Of a DNA stretch of 64,000 nucleotides, positions 9,008-16,115 are shown one piece after another; the first letter of the stretch is position 1; each line of letters starts with the position of its first letter. Where the stretch lies: positions 310,001 through 374,000 of the forward strand of contig NZ_RBID01000015.1 in the NCBI RefSeq assembly GCF_003633895.1. The letters run 5' to 3'. Below the pieces are notes generated by a model. The model made no database searches and was not told the origin of the DNA. It saw only the letters and a list, made by a program, of their open reading frames with translations. The DNA comes from Vogesella indigofera (GTDB lineage: Bacteria > Pseudomonadota > Gammaproteobacteria > Burkholderiales > Chromobacteriaceae). A program made the translations under genes and the position numbers.

Positions 9008-9673
9008 TTACGCGGTCACGGTGGTGGCGGCCGCTGCGGCCAACGTTAGCGGCACCGGCGTCAGGCGCTGCAGCTCGGCGAAGTCGAGGCCGTCGACCAT
9101 TTCGCGCACCAGCAGGCCGTGCGCGGTGATGTCGATCACCGCCAGATCGGTGTAGATGCGGTCGACACAGCCGATGCCGGTCACCGGGTAGCTGCAGTGC
9201 GGCACGATCTTGCATTCGCCGTTCTTGCTCAGGTGCTCCATCATCACGAACACCTGCTTGGCGCCGATGGCCAGGTCCATCGCCCCGCCCACCGCCGGAA
9301 TCGCGTCCGCGGCGCCGGTGTGCCAGTTGGCCAGATCGCCGCCGGCCGACACCTGGAAGGCGCCCAGCACGCAGATGTCGAGATGGCCGCCGCGCATCAT
9401 GGCGAAGGAATCACCGTGATGGAAAAAGGCGCCGCCTTGCAGCAGCGTCACCGGCTCCTTGCCGGCATTCATCAGCTCCGGGTCTTCCATGCCCGGCGCC
9501 GGCGCCGGCCCCATCCCGAGCAGGCCGTTCTCGCTGTGCAGGAAAATCTCGCGGTCGGCGGGCAGGTAGTTGGCCACCTTGGTCGGCAGGCCGATGCCGA
9601 GGTTGACGTAGGCCCCTTCCGGAATGTCCTGCGCCACGCGCTCGGCCATCTGGTTACGGTTCAGTCTGTTCAT
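9008..9673 (-). CDS. pcaJ: 3-oxoadipate CoA-transferase subunit B
   Basis: Beta subunit (221 residues) of the class I CoA transferase that moves CoA from succinyl-CoA to 3-oxoadipate. The catalytic Glu is in LHSENGLLGMG. The family's Gly-rich NLGIGLPTKV stretch is near the N-terminus. It is separated by 12 bp from pcaI upstream and 11 bp from pcaF downstream. The C-terminus runs into a copy of the dispersed motif (GCGGCCAACGTT, 9036-9047). ScoB-type acetoacetate transferase is the alternative; the pca context decides. Confidence 0.95.
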   Translation of the reverse strand: MNRLNRNQMAERVAQDIPEGAYVNLGIGLPTKVANYLPADREIFLHSENGLLGMGPAPAPGMEDPELMNAGKEPVTLLQGGAFFHHGDSFAMMRGGHLDICVLGAFQVSAGGDLANWHTGAADAIPAVGGAMDLAIGAKQVFVMMEHLSKNGECKIVPHCSYPVTGIGCVDRIYTDLAVIDITAHGLLVREMVDGLDFAELQRLTPVPLTLAAAAATTVTA

Positions 9674-9685
9674 GCGCTTGCTCCC

Positions 9686-10372
9686 TCAGGCGACGCGCGC
9701 CTGGGCGAGGCCCGGCACTGCCACGACGCGTTGTACAAAAATGCCGGGGGTGACGATGGACTCCGGGTCCAGCACGCCCAGCGGCACCACCTCGCCGACT
9801 TGGGCGATGGTCACGGTCGCGGCGGCGGCCATGATCGGGCCGAAGTTGCGCGCCGCCTTGCGGTACACCAGGTTGCCCCAGCGGTCGCCACGGAAGGCCT
9901 TGATCAGCGCGAAGTCGGCGCGGATCGGGTACTCCAGCACATAGTGCTTACCGTCGATCTCGCGCGTTTCCTTGCCCTCGGCCAGCAGGGTGCCGTAGCC
10001 GGTCGGCGTGTAGATGGCGCCAAGGCCGGCGCCGGCCGCCTGGATGCGCGCCGCCAGATTGCCCTGCGGCACCAGCTCCAGCTCGATCTCGCCGGCGTGG
10101 TACAGCGCATCGAACACCTGGGAATCCGCCTGCCGCGGGAAGGAACAGATGATCTTCTTCACCCGCCGCGCCTTGAGCAGCGCCGCGAGGCCGATCTCGC
10201 CGTTGCCGGCATTGTTGTTGACGATGGTGAGGTCGCGGGCGCCGTGGGCGATCAGCGCGTCGATCAGCTCGGCCGGCTGGCCGGCGATGCCGAAGCCGCC
10301 GATCATCACCGTGGCCCCGTCGAAGATGCCGGCCACGGCCTCTTCAAGGGAAGATACAGTCTTGTCTATCAT
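9686..10372 (-). CDS. pcaI: 3-oxoadipate CoA-transferase subunit A
   Basis: Alpha subunit (228 residues) of the 3-oxoadipate:succinyl-CoA CoA-transferase. The N-terminal VMIGGFGIAGQPAELIDAL and the central VPQGNLAARIQAAGAGLGA segments are typical of class I CoA-transferase A subunits. A purine-rich GAGAGAGAG lies before the ATG. It is the first gene of pcaI-pcaJ-pcaF-pcaD, whose promoter lies in the 10373-10550 region and carries one perfect and one near-perfect ATAC-N7-GTAT site. Confidence 0.95.
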   Translation of the reverse strand: MIDKTVSSLEEAVAGIFDGATVMIGGFGIAGQPAELIDALIAHGARDLTIVNNNAGNGEIGLAALLKARRVKKIICSFPRQADSQVFDALYHAGEIELELVPQGNLAARIQAAGAGLGAIYTPTGYGTLLAEGKETREIDGKHYVLEYPIRADFALIKAFRGDRWGNLVYRKAARNFGPIMAAAATVTIAQVGEVVPLGVLDPESIVTPGIFVQRVVAVPGLAQARVA

Positions 10373-10512
10373 GCTCTCTCTCGCGTCATCCGCTGCGGGA
10401 TGCAGATGTGTCGTGTGTCCGTCGCAAGCCGACGAACCGGTTGGTATGGATGGAGGGTGTGCCCCCTCCTGACGGTTGAACCTAGGTTCAAAAGCAAATT
10501 ACCAACAATTCC

Positions 10513-10527
10513 ATACCCGCGAGGTAT
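10513..10527. promoter_or_regulatory. CatR/BenM-type operator upstream of pcaI
   Basis: Perfect ATAC-CCGCGAG-GTAT dyad about 140 bp upstream of the pcaI start. A second half-conserved site follows 22 bp away. Confidence 0.78.
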
Positions 10528-10534
10528 TTAATAA

Positions 10535-10549
10535 ATACCCTGGCAATAT
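10535..10549. promoter_or_regulatory. Second, degenerate CatR/BenM-type site upstream of pcaI
   Basis: ATAC-N7-ATAT. One base differs from the consensus. Its left half and spacer (ATACCCTGG) match the operator over the catR ribosome-binding site, and the 22-bp spacing is the same as at catB-catR. Confidence 0.65.
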
Positions 10550-10697
10550 TGAAAAATCACCCGACAGCGAATTGATAAAGCATGACATAAAAAAACCAAA
10601 CCTAATAAAAAATCAACCCACCAATTAAATTGCATCATCAAATATTAATTTAATGAGCCTGTTAATCATTGGCATACTGTGTTTTTTCTTGCCCAAT

Positions 10698-10726
10698 AAA
10701 AAAGCTGCTTCCATTCTGGAAGCAGC
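10698..10726 (-). terminator. Orphan intrinsic terminator on the minus strand
   Basis: Perfect 9-bp stem (10704-10712 with 10718-10726) around a 5-nt loop, followed on the minus strand by six T. No minus-strand gene ends here: the next gene to the right (10907) is on the plus strand. The 533-bp gap 10373-10906 otherwise holds the pcaI promoter with its two operators and an AT-rich stretch around 10540-10700. Confidence 0.72.
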
Positions 10727-10906
10727 CTGTTGACGTTAACCGGTAATGTTCCAGCCCACGGTCAATGACCCTCAAGGCCGGTTACTGCCGCAGCGCGGGC
10801 GGCACCGCCTGATCTGTTCCGCCTATCACAAGCTTAGGCAAAAGGTATTTCACAGCGCCGGCGTCAGCAACGAGCATGGGGGCTGACCGCTTTCGAGATC
10901 GCACCA

Positions 10907-11806
10907 GTGAGAAATATCCTGAGCAAGCCCGACCGGCTGGGGGTGATGTTTGCCTTTCTGGCCGCCTTCGGCTTTTCCTTCAAGGCCATTTTCGTCAAGC
11001 TTTCCTACGCCACCGCGCCGGTGGATGCCGTCACCCTGCTGACGCTGAGAATGGTGTTTTGCCTGCCCTTTGTCATGGTGGCCTGTGTGCCGGTGTTGCG
11101 GGGCATGCCGCGGCTGTCGCGGCGCGATGTCGGCATGCTGCTGTTGCTGGGCGGCATCGGCTATTACGGCTCCAGCATGCTCGATTTCTATGGCCTGCAG
11201 TACATCTCGGCCGGGCTGGAACGGCTGATCCTGTTCACCTACCCCACCCTCACCATCCTGATCGGCGTGCTGTTCCTGGGCAAACCCGCGGAGCGCAGCA
11301 TCATGCTGGCCGCGATGCTGTCCTATGCCGGGATTGCGATTGCCTTCGTGCATGACGCCAGCCAGAGCAATGATGTGCACAGCGTGGCGCTCGGCGCCGG
11401 TTTTGTGTTTGGCTGCGCGGTGCTGTACGCGCTGTACAGTGCCGGCTCGGAGGTGGCCATCAAGCGGCTGGGGGCGATGCGCTTTTCGCTGCTGTCCATC
11501 CTGGTGGCAACCGCGGCCGTGGCACTGCACTTTCTGCTCAGCCGGCCGTGGCAGCAGTTGCTGCTGCCGGCGCCGGTCTATGGCTACAGCCTGGGCATGG
11601 CCCTGTTTTCCACCATCCTGCCCATCGTCTGGCAGTCGCTGGCGATCCGCCATATTGGCGCCGCCCGCGCGGTGCTGATCGGCATGCTGGGGCCGGTGCT
11701 GACGATCTTTTTTGGCTGGTGGCTGCTGCACGAGGCGGTGTCGCTGTCGCAGCTGGCCGGCACGGTGCTGGTGATTAGCGGGGTGCTGCTGGCCAGCCGC
11801 CGCTGA
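10907..11806 (+). CDS. DMT-superfamily (EamA) transporter
   Basis: Inner-membrane protein of 299 residues with about ten hydrophobic helices in two EamA repeats, for example GVMFAFLAAFGFSFKAIFVK near the start and LAGTVLVISGVLL at the end. Proteins of this kind export metabolites or amino acids; the substrate cannot be told. The start is a GTG at 10907 with a weak ribosome-binding site; an ATG at 10946 is possible but would cut into the first helix. It converges with a LysR gene; a single copy of the dispersed motif lies between them (11822-11831). Confidence 0.82.
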   Translation: MRNILSKPDRLGVMFAFLAAFGFSFKAIFVKLSYATAPVDAVTLLTLRMVFCLPFVMVACVPVLRGMPRLSRRDVGMLLLLGGIGYYGSSMLDFYGLQYISAGLERLILFTYPTLTILIGVLFLGKPAERSIMLAAMLSYAGIAIAFVHDASQSNDVHSVALGAGFVFGCAVLYALYSAGSEVAIKRLGAMRFSLLSILVATAAVALHFLLSRPWQQLLLPAPVYGYSLGMALFSTILPIVWQSLAIRHIGAARAVLIGMLGPVLTIFFGWWLLHEAVSLSQLAGTVLVISGVLLASRR

Positions 11807-11843
11807 GCGTTCGCCGTTCAGGGTTGGCCGCAAGCGCAGCACC

Positions 11844-12749
11844 TCAGCCGTTGGCCGCGCGGTAGCTGTGCACCGTCTCCAGCACCGCGGCAAGCAGGTG
11901 GTTCTGCCGCTGCGTGTTCCACGCCATGGCAGTGGTGACCACGTGCAACTCGTCCGCCAGCGGCCGGATCACCACGCTGGCCGGCGCCATGCCCTGCACC
12001 GACGCCGGCACCAGCGCCACCCCCTGATTGCAGCCGACAAAGGCGATCTGCGACGTTACCGAGCGCACCTCGTGCAGGATGCGCGGTGAAAAGCCGCTGC
12101 TGTGGCAGGCCGCGGTCAGCCGGTCGAACGAGATCGGGCTAACCTTGCGCGCGAACATGATGAAATCCTCGCCGGCCAGATCGTGCAGCGCCAGCTGCGC
12201 CTGGCCGCACAGCGGGTGCGTCGCCGGCAGCGCCACCGCCAGCCGGTCCGCGCGTAGCGGCAGCGCGCTGATGTGCTCGCCCAGATCGCCTTCCAGCCGC
12301 GCAAACGCCAGGTCGATGTCGCCGCTGAGCAGCGCCGGCAGCGCCTCGTAGCTGTCGATTTCCTTTACCGCCACCGTCAGCCCCGGGTGCTGCTGCTTGA
12401 TCTGTTCGATCAGGCCCGGCAGCACGTCCAGAATCGCCGAGGTGATCGCGCCGATGGTGATGGTGCCGATCTGCCCGGCGGCCGCCTCGCGTACCGCCAG
12501 CTCCAGGCTTTCCAGCTGCTCGGCGAATTTCTTCATCGCCGGCAGGATCGCCTGCCCCACCGCCGTCAGCTGCGCGCCACGGCGCGAACGCTCGAACAGC
12601 TTCACCTTCAGTGCCTGCTCCAGGATCTGGATCTGCTCGGTCAGCGGCGGTTGCGACATGCCGAGGCGCTTGGCGGCACGGCCGAAGTGCTGTTCCTCGG
12701 CCACGGCCAGGAACAGCCACAGGTGGCGGATGAGACGAAAGTTGATCAT
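11844..12749 (-). CDS. LysR-family regulator, divergent from the RraA-aminotransferase operon
   Basis: LysR-type regulator of 301 residues: N-terminal helix-turn-helix (HLWLFLAVAEEQHFGRAAKR, then LGMSQPPLTEQIQILEQ) and a periplasmic-binding-like effector domain (IGAITSAILDVLPGLIEQ). It is transcribed away from the triple-RraA operon across a 107-bp gap that holds an inverted repeat, so it most likely controls that operon. The ligand is unknown. The N-terminal sequence places it near CatR/BenM-type LysR proteins, which often respond to dicarboxylic intermediates. Confidence 0.9.
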   Translation of the reverse strand: MINFRLIRHLWLFLAVAEEQHFGRAAKRLGMSQPPLTEQIQILEQALKVKLFERSRRGAQLTAVGQAILPAMKKFAEQLESLELAVREAAAGQIGTITIGAITSAILDVLPGLIEQIKQQHPGLTVAVKEIDSYEALPALLSGDIDLAFARLEGDLGEHISALPLRADRLAVALPATHPLCGQAQLALHDLAGEDFIMFARKVSPISFDRLTAACHSSGFSPRILHEVRSVTSQIAFVGCNQGVALVPASVQGMAPASVVIRPLADELHVVTTAMAWNTQRQNHLLAAVLETVHSYRAANG

Positions 12750-12756
12750 GATTTTT

Positions 12757-12804
12757 GATAGGTTTGGCGTATGTAAACGTTACAAATTTCGGAATTTACC
12801 TATC
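12757..12804. promoter_or_regulatory. Inverted repeat in the LysR / rraA-operon promoter
   Basis: GATAGGT (12757-12763) and ACCTATC (12798-12804) form a 7-bp dyad with a 34-bp gap. Inside it lie GTAA-ACG-TTAC (12773-12783) and a near-palindromic AAATTTCGGAATTT. Any of these could be the LysR operator; the sequence does not show which. Confidence 0.45.
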
Positions 12805-12856
12805 GAACTGTAGGGCGGAAAGTAGCGGCACACAAGCCCCACAACAGGAGAGTCCG

Positions 12857-13525
12857 ATGAGCCAGCCTTCTTTACTCGCGCGTTTGCAGCAGCAGGACAG
12901 CAACACGCTGTCCGACGCGCTCGATTTCCTCAATCTGCCCGGCGCCACCTATGGCCTGCGCCCGCTGTGGGACTGCCCCAAGCTGGTTGGCCGCGCCAGC
13001 ACCGTGCAACTGGGCCGCAAGACCGATGCGGTGCCGACGGTGCACCTGATCTCGCCGGTGATCGCCGCCATCGACAGCACTGAGCGCGTGCTGGTGATCG
13101 CCGGCGGCGTGGATGGCATTTCCTGCTGGGGCGACATCCTGGCCAATGCCGCGCAGGTGAAGGGTGTGCGCGGCACGGTGATCGACGGCCTCAGCCGCGA
13201 CATCGACGGCAGCGCCGACATCGGCTACCCGCTGTATGGCCGCGGCGTCACCATGATCAGTGCGCGCAATCGTGTGATCCAGCTGTCGTCCGGCCAGCCG
13301 GTGAACATGGCCGGCGTACAAGTAGCGGAAGGCGACTACGTGCTGGCCGACCGCTGCGGCACGGTGTTTGTGCCGGCGGCACATATCGAAGAAGTGCTGA
13401 ACCTGGCCGAGCGCATCGCACGGCGCCAGCACGGCATGGTGGCGGCGGTGCGCAGCGGCCGTTCGGTGACTGAGGTGATGCACGACCGGCAATTCGACGC
13501 CATCCAGCAGGAGGCCGCCAAATGA
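12857..13525 (+). CDS. RraA-fold aldolase/decarboxylase-like protein, paralogue 1
   Basis: Protein of 222 residues of the RraA / HMG-CHA aldolase family. Visible is WGD-x20-RD (WGDIL ... GLSRD): the acid-x20-Arg-Asp pattern associated with the Mg-dependent aldolases that split 4-hydroxy-2-oxo dicarboxylic acids to pyruvate, and with their oxaloacetate decarboxylase side activity. The start is the ATG 6 nt after AGGAG (12846-12850). It is the first of three tandem paralogues; its stop overlaps the next start (ATGA). Relative to paralogue 2 the segment before WGD is diverged (AIDSTERVLVIAGGVDGIS). The substrate is unknown; RNase E inhibition is not implied. Confidence 0.85.
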   Translation: MSQPSLLARLQQQDSNTLSDALDFLNLPGATYGLRPLWDCPKLVGRASTVQLGRKTDAVPTVHLISPVIAAIDSTERVLVIAGGVDGISCWGDILANAAQVKGVRGTVIDGLSRDIDGSADIGYPLYGRGVTMISARNRVIQLSSGQPVNMAGVQVAEGDYVLADRCGTVFVPAAHIEEVLNLAERIARRQHGMVAAVRSGRSVTEVMHDRQFDAIQQEAAK

Positions 13526-14184
13526 ACGCAGCAGATCGTGAACTGGTGGCCCTGTTCGCCGGGCTGGATACCGCCGGCGTGTCCGATGCCATGGACAAGC
13601 TGGGCTTGCCGGGGCAGTGCCTGGGCATCATGCCGCTGGACAACTACCGCCAGGTGGTGGTGGGGCCGGCGTTTACCGTCAAGTATGTGTCGGCCAGCAG
13701 CCCGGCCGGCAGCGTCGGCGATTTCATCGACGATGTCGCCGCCGGCGACGTGGTGGTGATCGACAACGACGGCCGCAGCGACTGCACGGTGTGGGGCGAC
13801 ATCATGACCCAGTACGCCGGGCTGCGGCAGATCGCTGGCACCGTGATCGACGGCGTGTGCCGCGACGTCAACAAGGCGCTGGGCGAAGGCTATCCGCTGT
13901 TCACTCGTGGCCGCTTCATGCGCACCGGCAAGGACCGGGTGCAAGTGGAAGCGGTGGGCGGCACGGTGTCGATCGGCAGCGCCCGCGTCGCCGCCCGCGA
14001 CATCGTGGTGGCCGACGCCAACGGCGTGGTGGTGGTGCCGCGCGAGCGCGCCGCCGAGGTGGCGGCACTGGCGCAGCAGATCGAGACGGTGGAAGCCGCG
14101 ATCCGCCAGCAGCTGGCGCAGGGCAGCACCCTGACCGCCGCGCGCGCCGCACTGGGTTACCACACACTGCAAAGGAAAGCATGA
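13522..14184 (+). CDS. RraA-fold aldolase/decarboxylase-like protein, paralogue 2
   Basis: Protein of 220 residues, same family as its neighbours. WGDIM followed 20 residues later by Arg-Asp (VIDGVCRD) is intact, as is the preceding AAGDVVVIDNDGRSDC strand. Its ATG overlaps the previous stop by 4 bp (ATGA) and its own stop overlaps the next start, so the three paralogues are translationally coupled. In this family the active site lies between subunits of a trimer, so stoichiometric co-expression of three paralogues raises the possibility of a hetero-oligomer. That is inference. Confidence 0.85.
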   Translation: MNAADRELVALFAGLDTAGVSDAMDKLGLPGQCLGIMPLDNYRQVVVGPAFTVKYVSASSPAGSVGDFIDDVAAGDVVVIDNDGRSDCTVWGDIMTQYAGLRQIAGTVIDGVCRDVNKALGEGYPLFTRGRFMRTGKDRVQVEAVGGTVSIGSARVAARDIVVADANGVVVVPRERAAEVAALAQQIETVEAAIRQQLAQGSTLTAARAALGYHTLQRKA

Positions 14185-14822
14185 TGAACACCGCTGAACA
14201 CAAGCCAACGTTGGCCGCACGCTGTGCCGTGCTGGGCAGCGCCACGCTGTACGAGGCCTGCGGCCAACCTTGCGCGGTAGACCCGCAGATTCGCAGCCTG
14301 TGGCCCGGCGCCTTCATCGCCGCGCCGGCCTACCCGCTGGTCTGCTCCCCCGGCGACAACCTGTCCATCCACATCGCGCTGGAGCGCGCACCGCGCGGCA
14401 GCGTGCTGGTGGTGGACACCGGCGACTTCATCGCCGGCTACTGGGGCGAGGTGCTGACCGTCGCCGCCGAGGCCGCCGGCATCGTCGGGCTGGTGATCAA
14501 CGGCGGCGTGCGCGATGTCGCCGCCATCGGCAAGCGCCGCTTTCCGGTGTTTGCCCGCGGCGTGTCGGTGCGCGGCACGGTGAAGGCCAGCGCACCGGCC
14601 ATCGGCCTGCCGATGATTTTTGGCGGCGTACCGGTGGCCGCCGGCGATCTGGTGGTGGCCGACGATGACGGCGTGATCATAGTGCCCGCCGCCGCGGTGG
14701 CCGGCACGCTGCAGGCCGGCGAAGCGCGCGCCACCAAGGAAAGCGTGATGATGCGCCAGCTGAGCCAGGGCGCGACCACCCTGCAGCTGATGGGGCTGGA
14801 CCACTGGCGCGAGAGGGCATGA
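14181..14822 (+). CDS. 4-carboxy-4-hydroxy-2-oxoadipate / HMG aldolase-like protein, paralogue 3
   Basis: Protein of about 213 residues, the member of the trio closest to authentic HMG/CHA aldolases: GYWGEVLTVAAEAAGIVGLV then INGGVRD, with Glu rather than Asp in the WG(D/E)-x20-RD pattern. The start could be the ATG at 14181 (4-bp overlap with paralogue 2) or at 14184, which is 7 nt from AGGA; the protein differs by one Met. Two copies or half-copies of the dispersed motif fall in its 5' end (14210-14218, 14260-14269). It ends overlapping the aminotransferase start by 4 bp. No other protocatechuate 4,5-cleavage or gallate genes are nearby. Confidence 0.85.
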   Translation: MMNTAEHKPTLAARCAVLGSATLYEACGQPCAVDPQIRSLWPGAFIAAPAYPLVCSPGDNLSIHIALERAPRGSVLVVDTGDFIAGYWGEVLTVAAEAAGIVGLVINGGVRDVAAIGKRRFPVFARGVSVRGTVKASAPAIGLPMIFGGVPVAAGDLVVADDDGVIIVPAAAVAGTLQAGEARATKESVMMRQLSQGATTLQLMGLDHWRERA

Positions 14823-16042
14823 CCATGACGACCCAATACCTGAACAAACACCTGGCCACGGCCAAACCTTCCGCCACCTACAAGGTGATGGACCGCGTGG
14901 CCGCGCTGCGCGCCGCCGGCATCCACATCATCTCGCTGTGTGCCTGCGAACCGGATTTCGATACGCCGGAACACATCCGTACCGCGGCCATCGCCGCCAT
15001 CAACGGCGGTCACACCCGCTACACCCAGGTGGCCGGCACCCGTGCGCTGCGCGAGGCGGTGGCCAGCAAGTTCCGCCGCGAGAACGGGCTGGACGTGCAG
15101 TGGCAGGACACCATGGTCTGCTCCGGCGGCAAGCAGGTGATCTTCAACGCGCTGGCCGCCACCCTGAACGAAGGCGACGAGGTGATCGTGCCGGCGCCGT
15201 ACTGGGTGAGCTACCCGGAAATCGTACAGCTGTGCGGTGCGCACCCGGTGGTAGTGCCCTGCGGCCACGACAGCGGCTTCAAGCTGACGGCGGCCACGCT
15301 GGCCGCCGCCATCACCCCGCAGACGCGCTGGCTGATCCTGAACTCGCCATCCAACCCCACCGGCGCGGTGTATGGCCGCGACGAGCTGCAGGCGCTGGCG
15401 CAGGTGCTGCTGGATCACCCGCACGTGCTGGTGCTGGCCGACGACATCTACGAACACCTGCTGTTCGACGGCCAGCCGTTCTTTACCCTGGCGCAGGTCG
15501 AACCGCGGCTGCAGGCGCGGACGCTGACCATGAACGGGGTGTCGAAGGCCTACGCGATGACCGGCTGGCGCATCGGCTACGCCACCGGCCCGCGCTGGCT
15601 GCTGCAGGCGATGGAAAAACTGCAGGGGCAGCAGACCTCAGGTGCCAGCGCCATCTCGCAGCAGGCGGCACTGGCGGCGCTGACCGGGCCGCAGGACTTC
15701 ATCAGCCGCTCGCGCGAGGTCTTCGAAACCCGCCGCGACCGCATGGTGCGGCAGCTCAACGCCACGCCGGGGCTGTCCTGCGCCCAGCCCGGCGGCGCGT
15801 TCTACGTGTTTGCCTGCTGCGAGGAACTGCTGGGCAAGACCAGCCCGGCCGGCAAATTGCTGGCCAGCGACGAAGACGTGGCGATGGCGCTGCTGAATGA
15901 AGCCGGGGTCGCCGTGGTACAGGGCAGCGCCTTTGGCCTGGCGCCGTATATCCGCATCGCCTACGCGCTTGACGACGCCGCGCTGCAGCAGGCGTGTGCG
16001 GCGATCGGCGAGTTCTGCACCGCGGTGATGAGCCCCCGTTAA
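14819..16042 (+). CDS. Class I/II PLP-dependent aminotransferase
   Basis: Aspartate-aminotransferase-fold enzyme of 407 residues. The PLP Lys is K243 in MNGVSKAYAMTGWRIGYATG; SNPTGAVY, ADDIYEHLLFDG and the C-terminal YIRIAYALD (substrate-carboxylate Arg) are the usual motifs. It overlaps the third RraA paralogue by ATGA, so it is coupled to it. An aminotransferase that makes a 4-hydroxy-2-oxo acid followed by an aldolase that yields pyruvate would be a coherent pathway for a 4-hydroxylated glutamate-like amino acid. This is inference; the amino donor and substrate cannot be read from the sequence. Confidence 0.9.
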   Translation: MTMTTQYLNKHLATAKPSATYKVMDRVAALRAAGIHIISLCACEPDFDTPEHIRTAAIAAINGGHTRYTQVAGTRALREAVASKFRRENGLDVQWQDTMVCSGGKQVIFNALAATLNEGDEVIVPAPYWVSYPEIVQLCGAHPVVVPCGHDSGFKLTAATLAAAITPQTRWLILNSPSNPTGAVYGRDELQALAQVLLDHPHVLVLADDIYEHLLFDGQPFFTLAQVEPRLQARTLTMNGVSKAYAMTGWRIGYATGPRWLLQAMEKLQGQQTSGASAISQQAALAALTGPQDFISRSREVFETRRDRMVRQLNATPGLSCAQPGGAFYVFACCEELLGKTSPAGKLLASDEDVAMALLNEAGVAVVQGSAFGLAPYIRIAYALDDAALQQACAAIGEFCTAVMSPR

Positions 16043-16058
16043 CTGCAACCCGACGCTT

Positions 16059-16088
16059 GCGGCCAACCTTGGGCACAAGGTTGGCCGC
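16059..16088. repeat. Inverted pair of the GCGGCCAACC motif
   Basis: GCGGCCAACC (16059-16068) and GGTTGGCCGC (16079-16088), extended to CTTGCGGCCAACCTT / AAGGTTGGCCGCAAG, make a strong hairpin between the aminotransferase and hydrolase genes. The stretch GGTTGGCCGCAAGCGCAGC is identical to 11822-11840. Confidence 0.85.
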
Positions 16089-16115
16089 AAGCGCAGCTGC
16101 TTATTGGAACACAGC

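Noticed and set aside
13617-14822. A longer reading that would fuse RraA paralogue 3 to out-of-frame sequence of paralogue 2
   Set aside because: The upstream part is Arg/Gly-rich shadow sequence in a different frame from paralogue 2. The conserved start of the family is at 14181/14184.
12857-14822. Naming the RraA-family proteins as RNase E inhibitors (RraA) or demethylmenaquinone methyltransferases
   Set aside because: The WG(D/E)-x20-RD pattern and the catabolic context fit the aldolase/decarboxylase branch. The methyltransferase name is a historical misannotation of this family.
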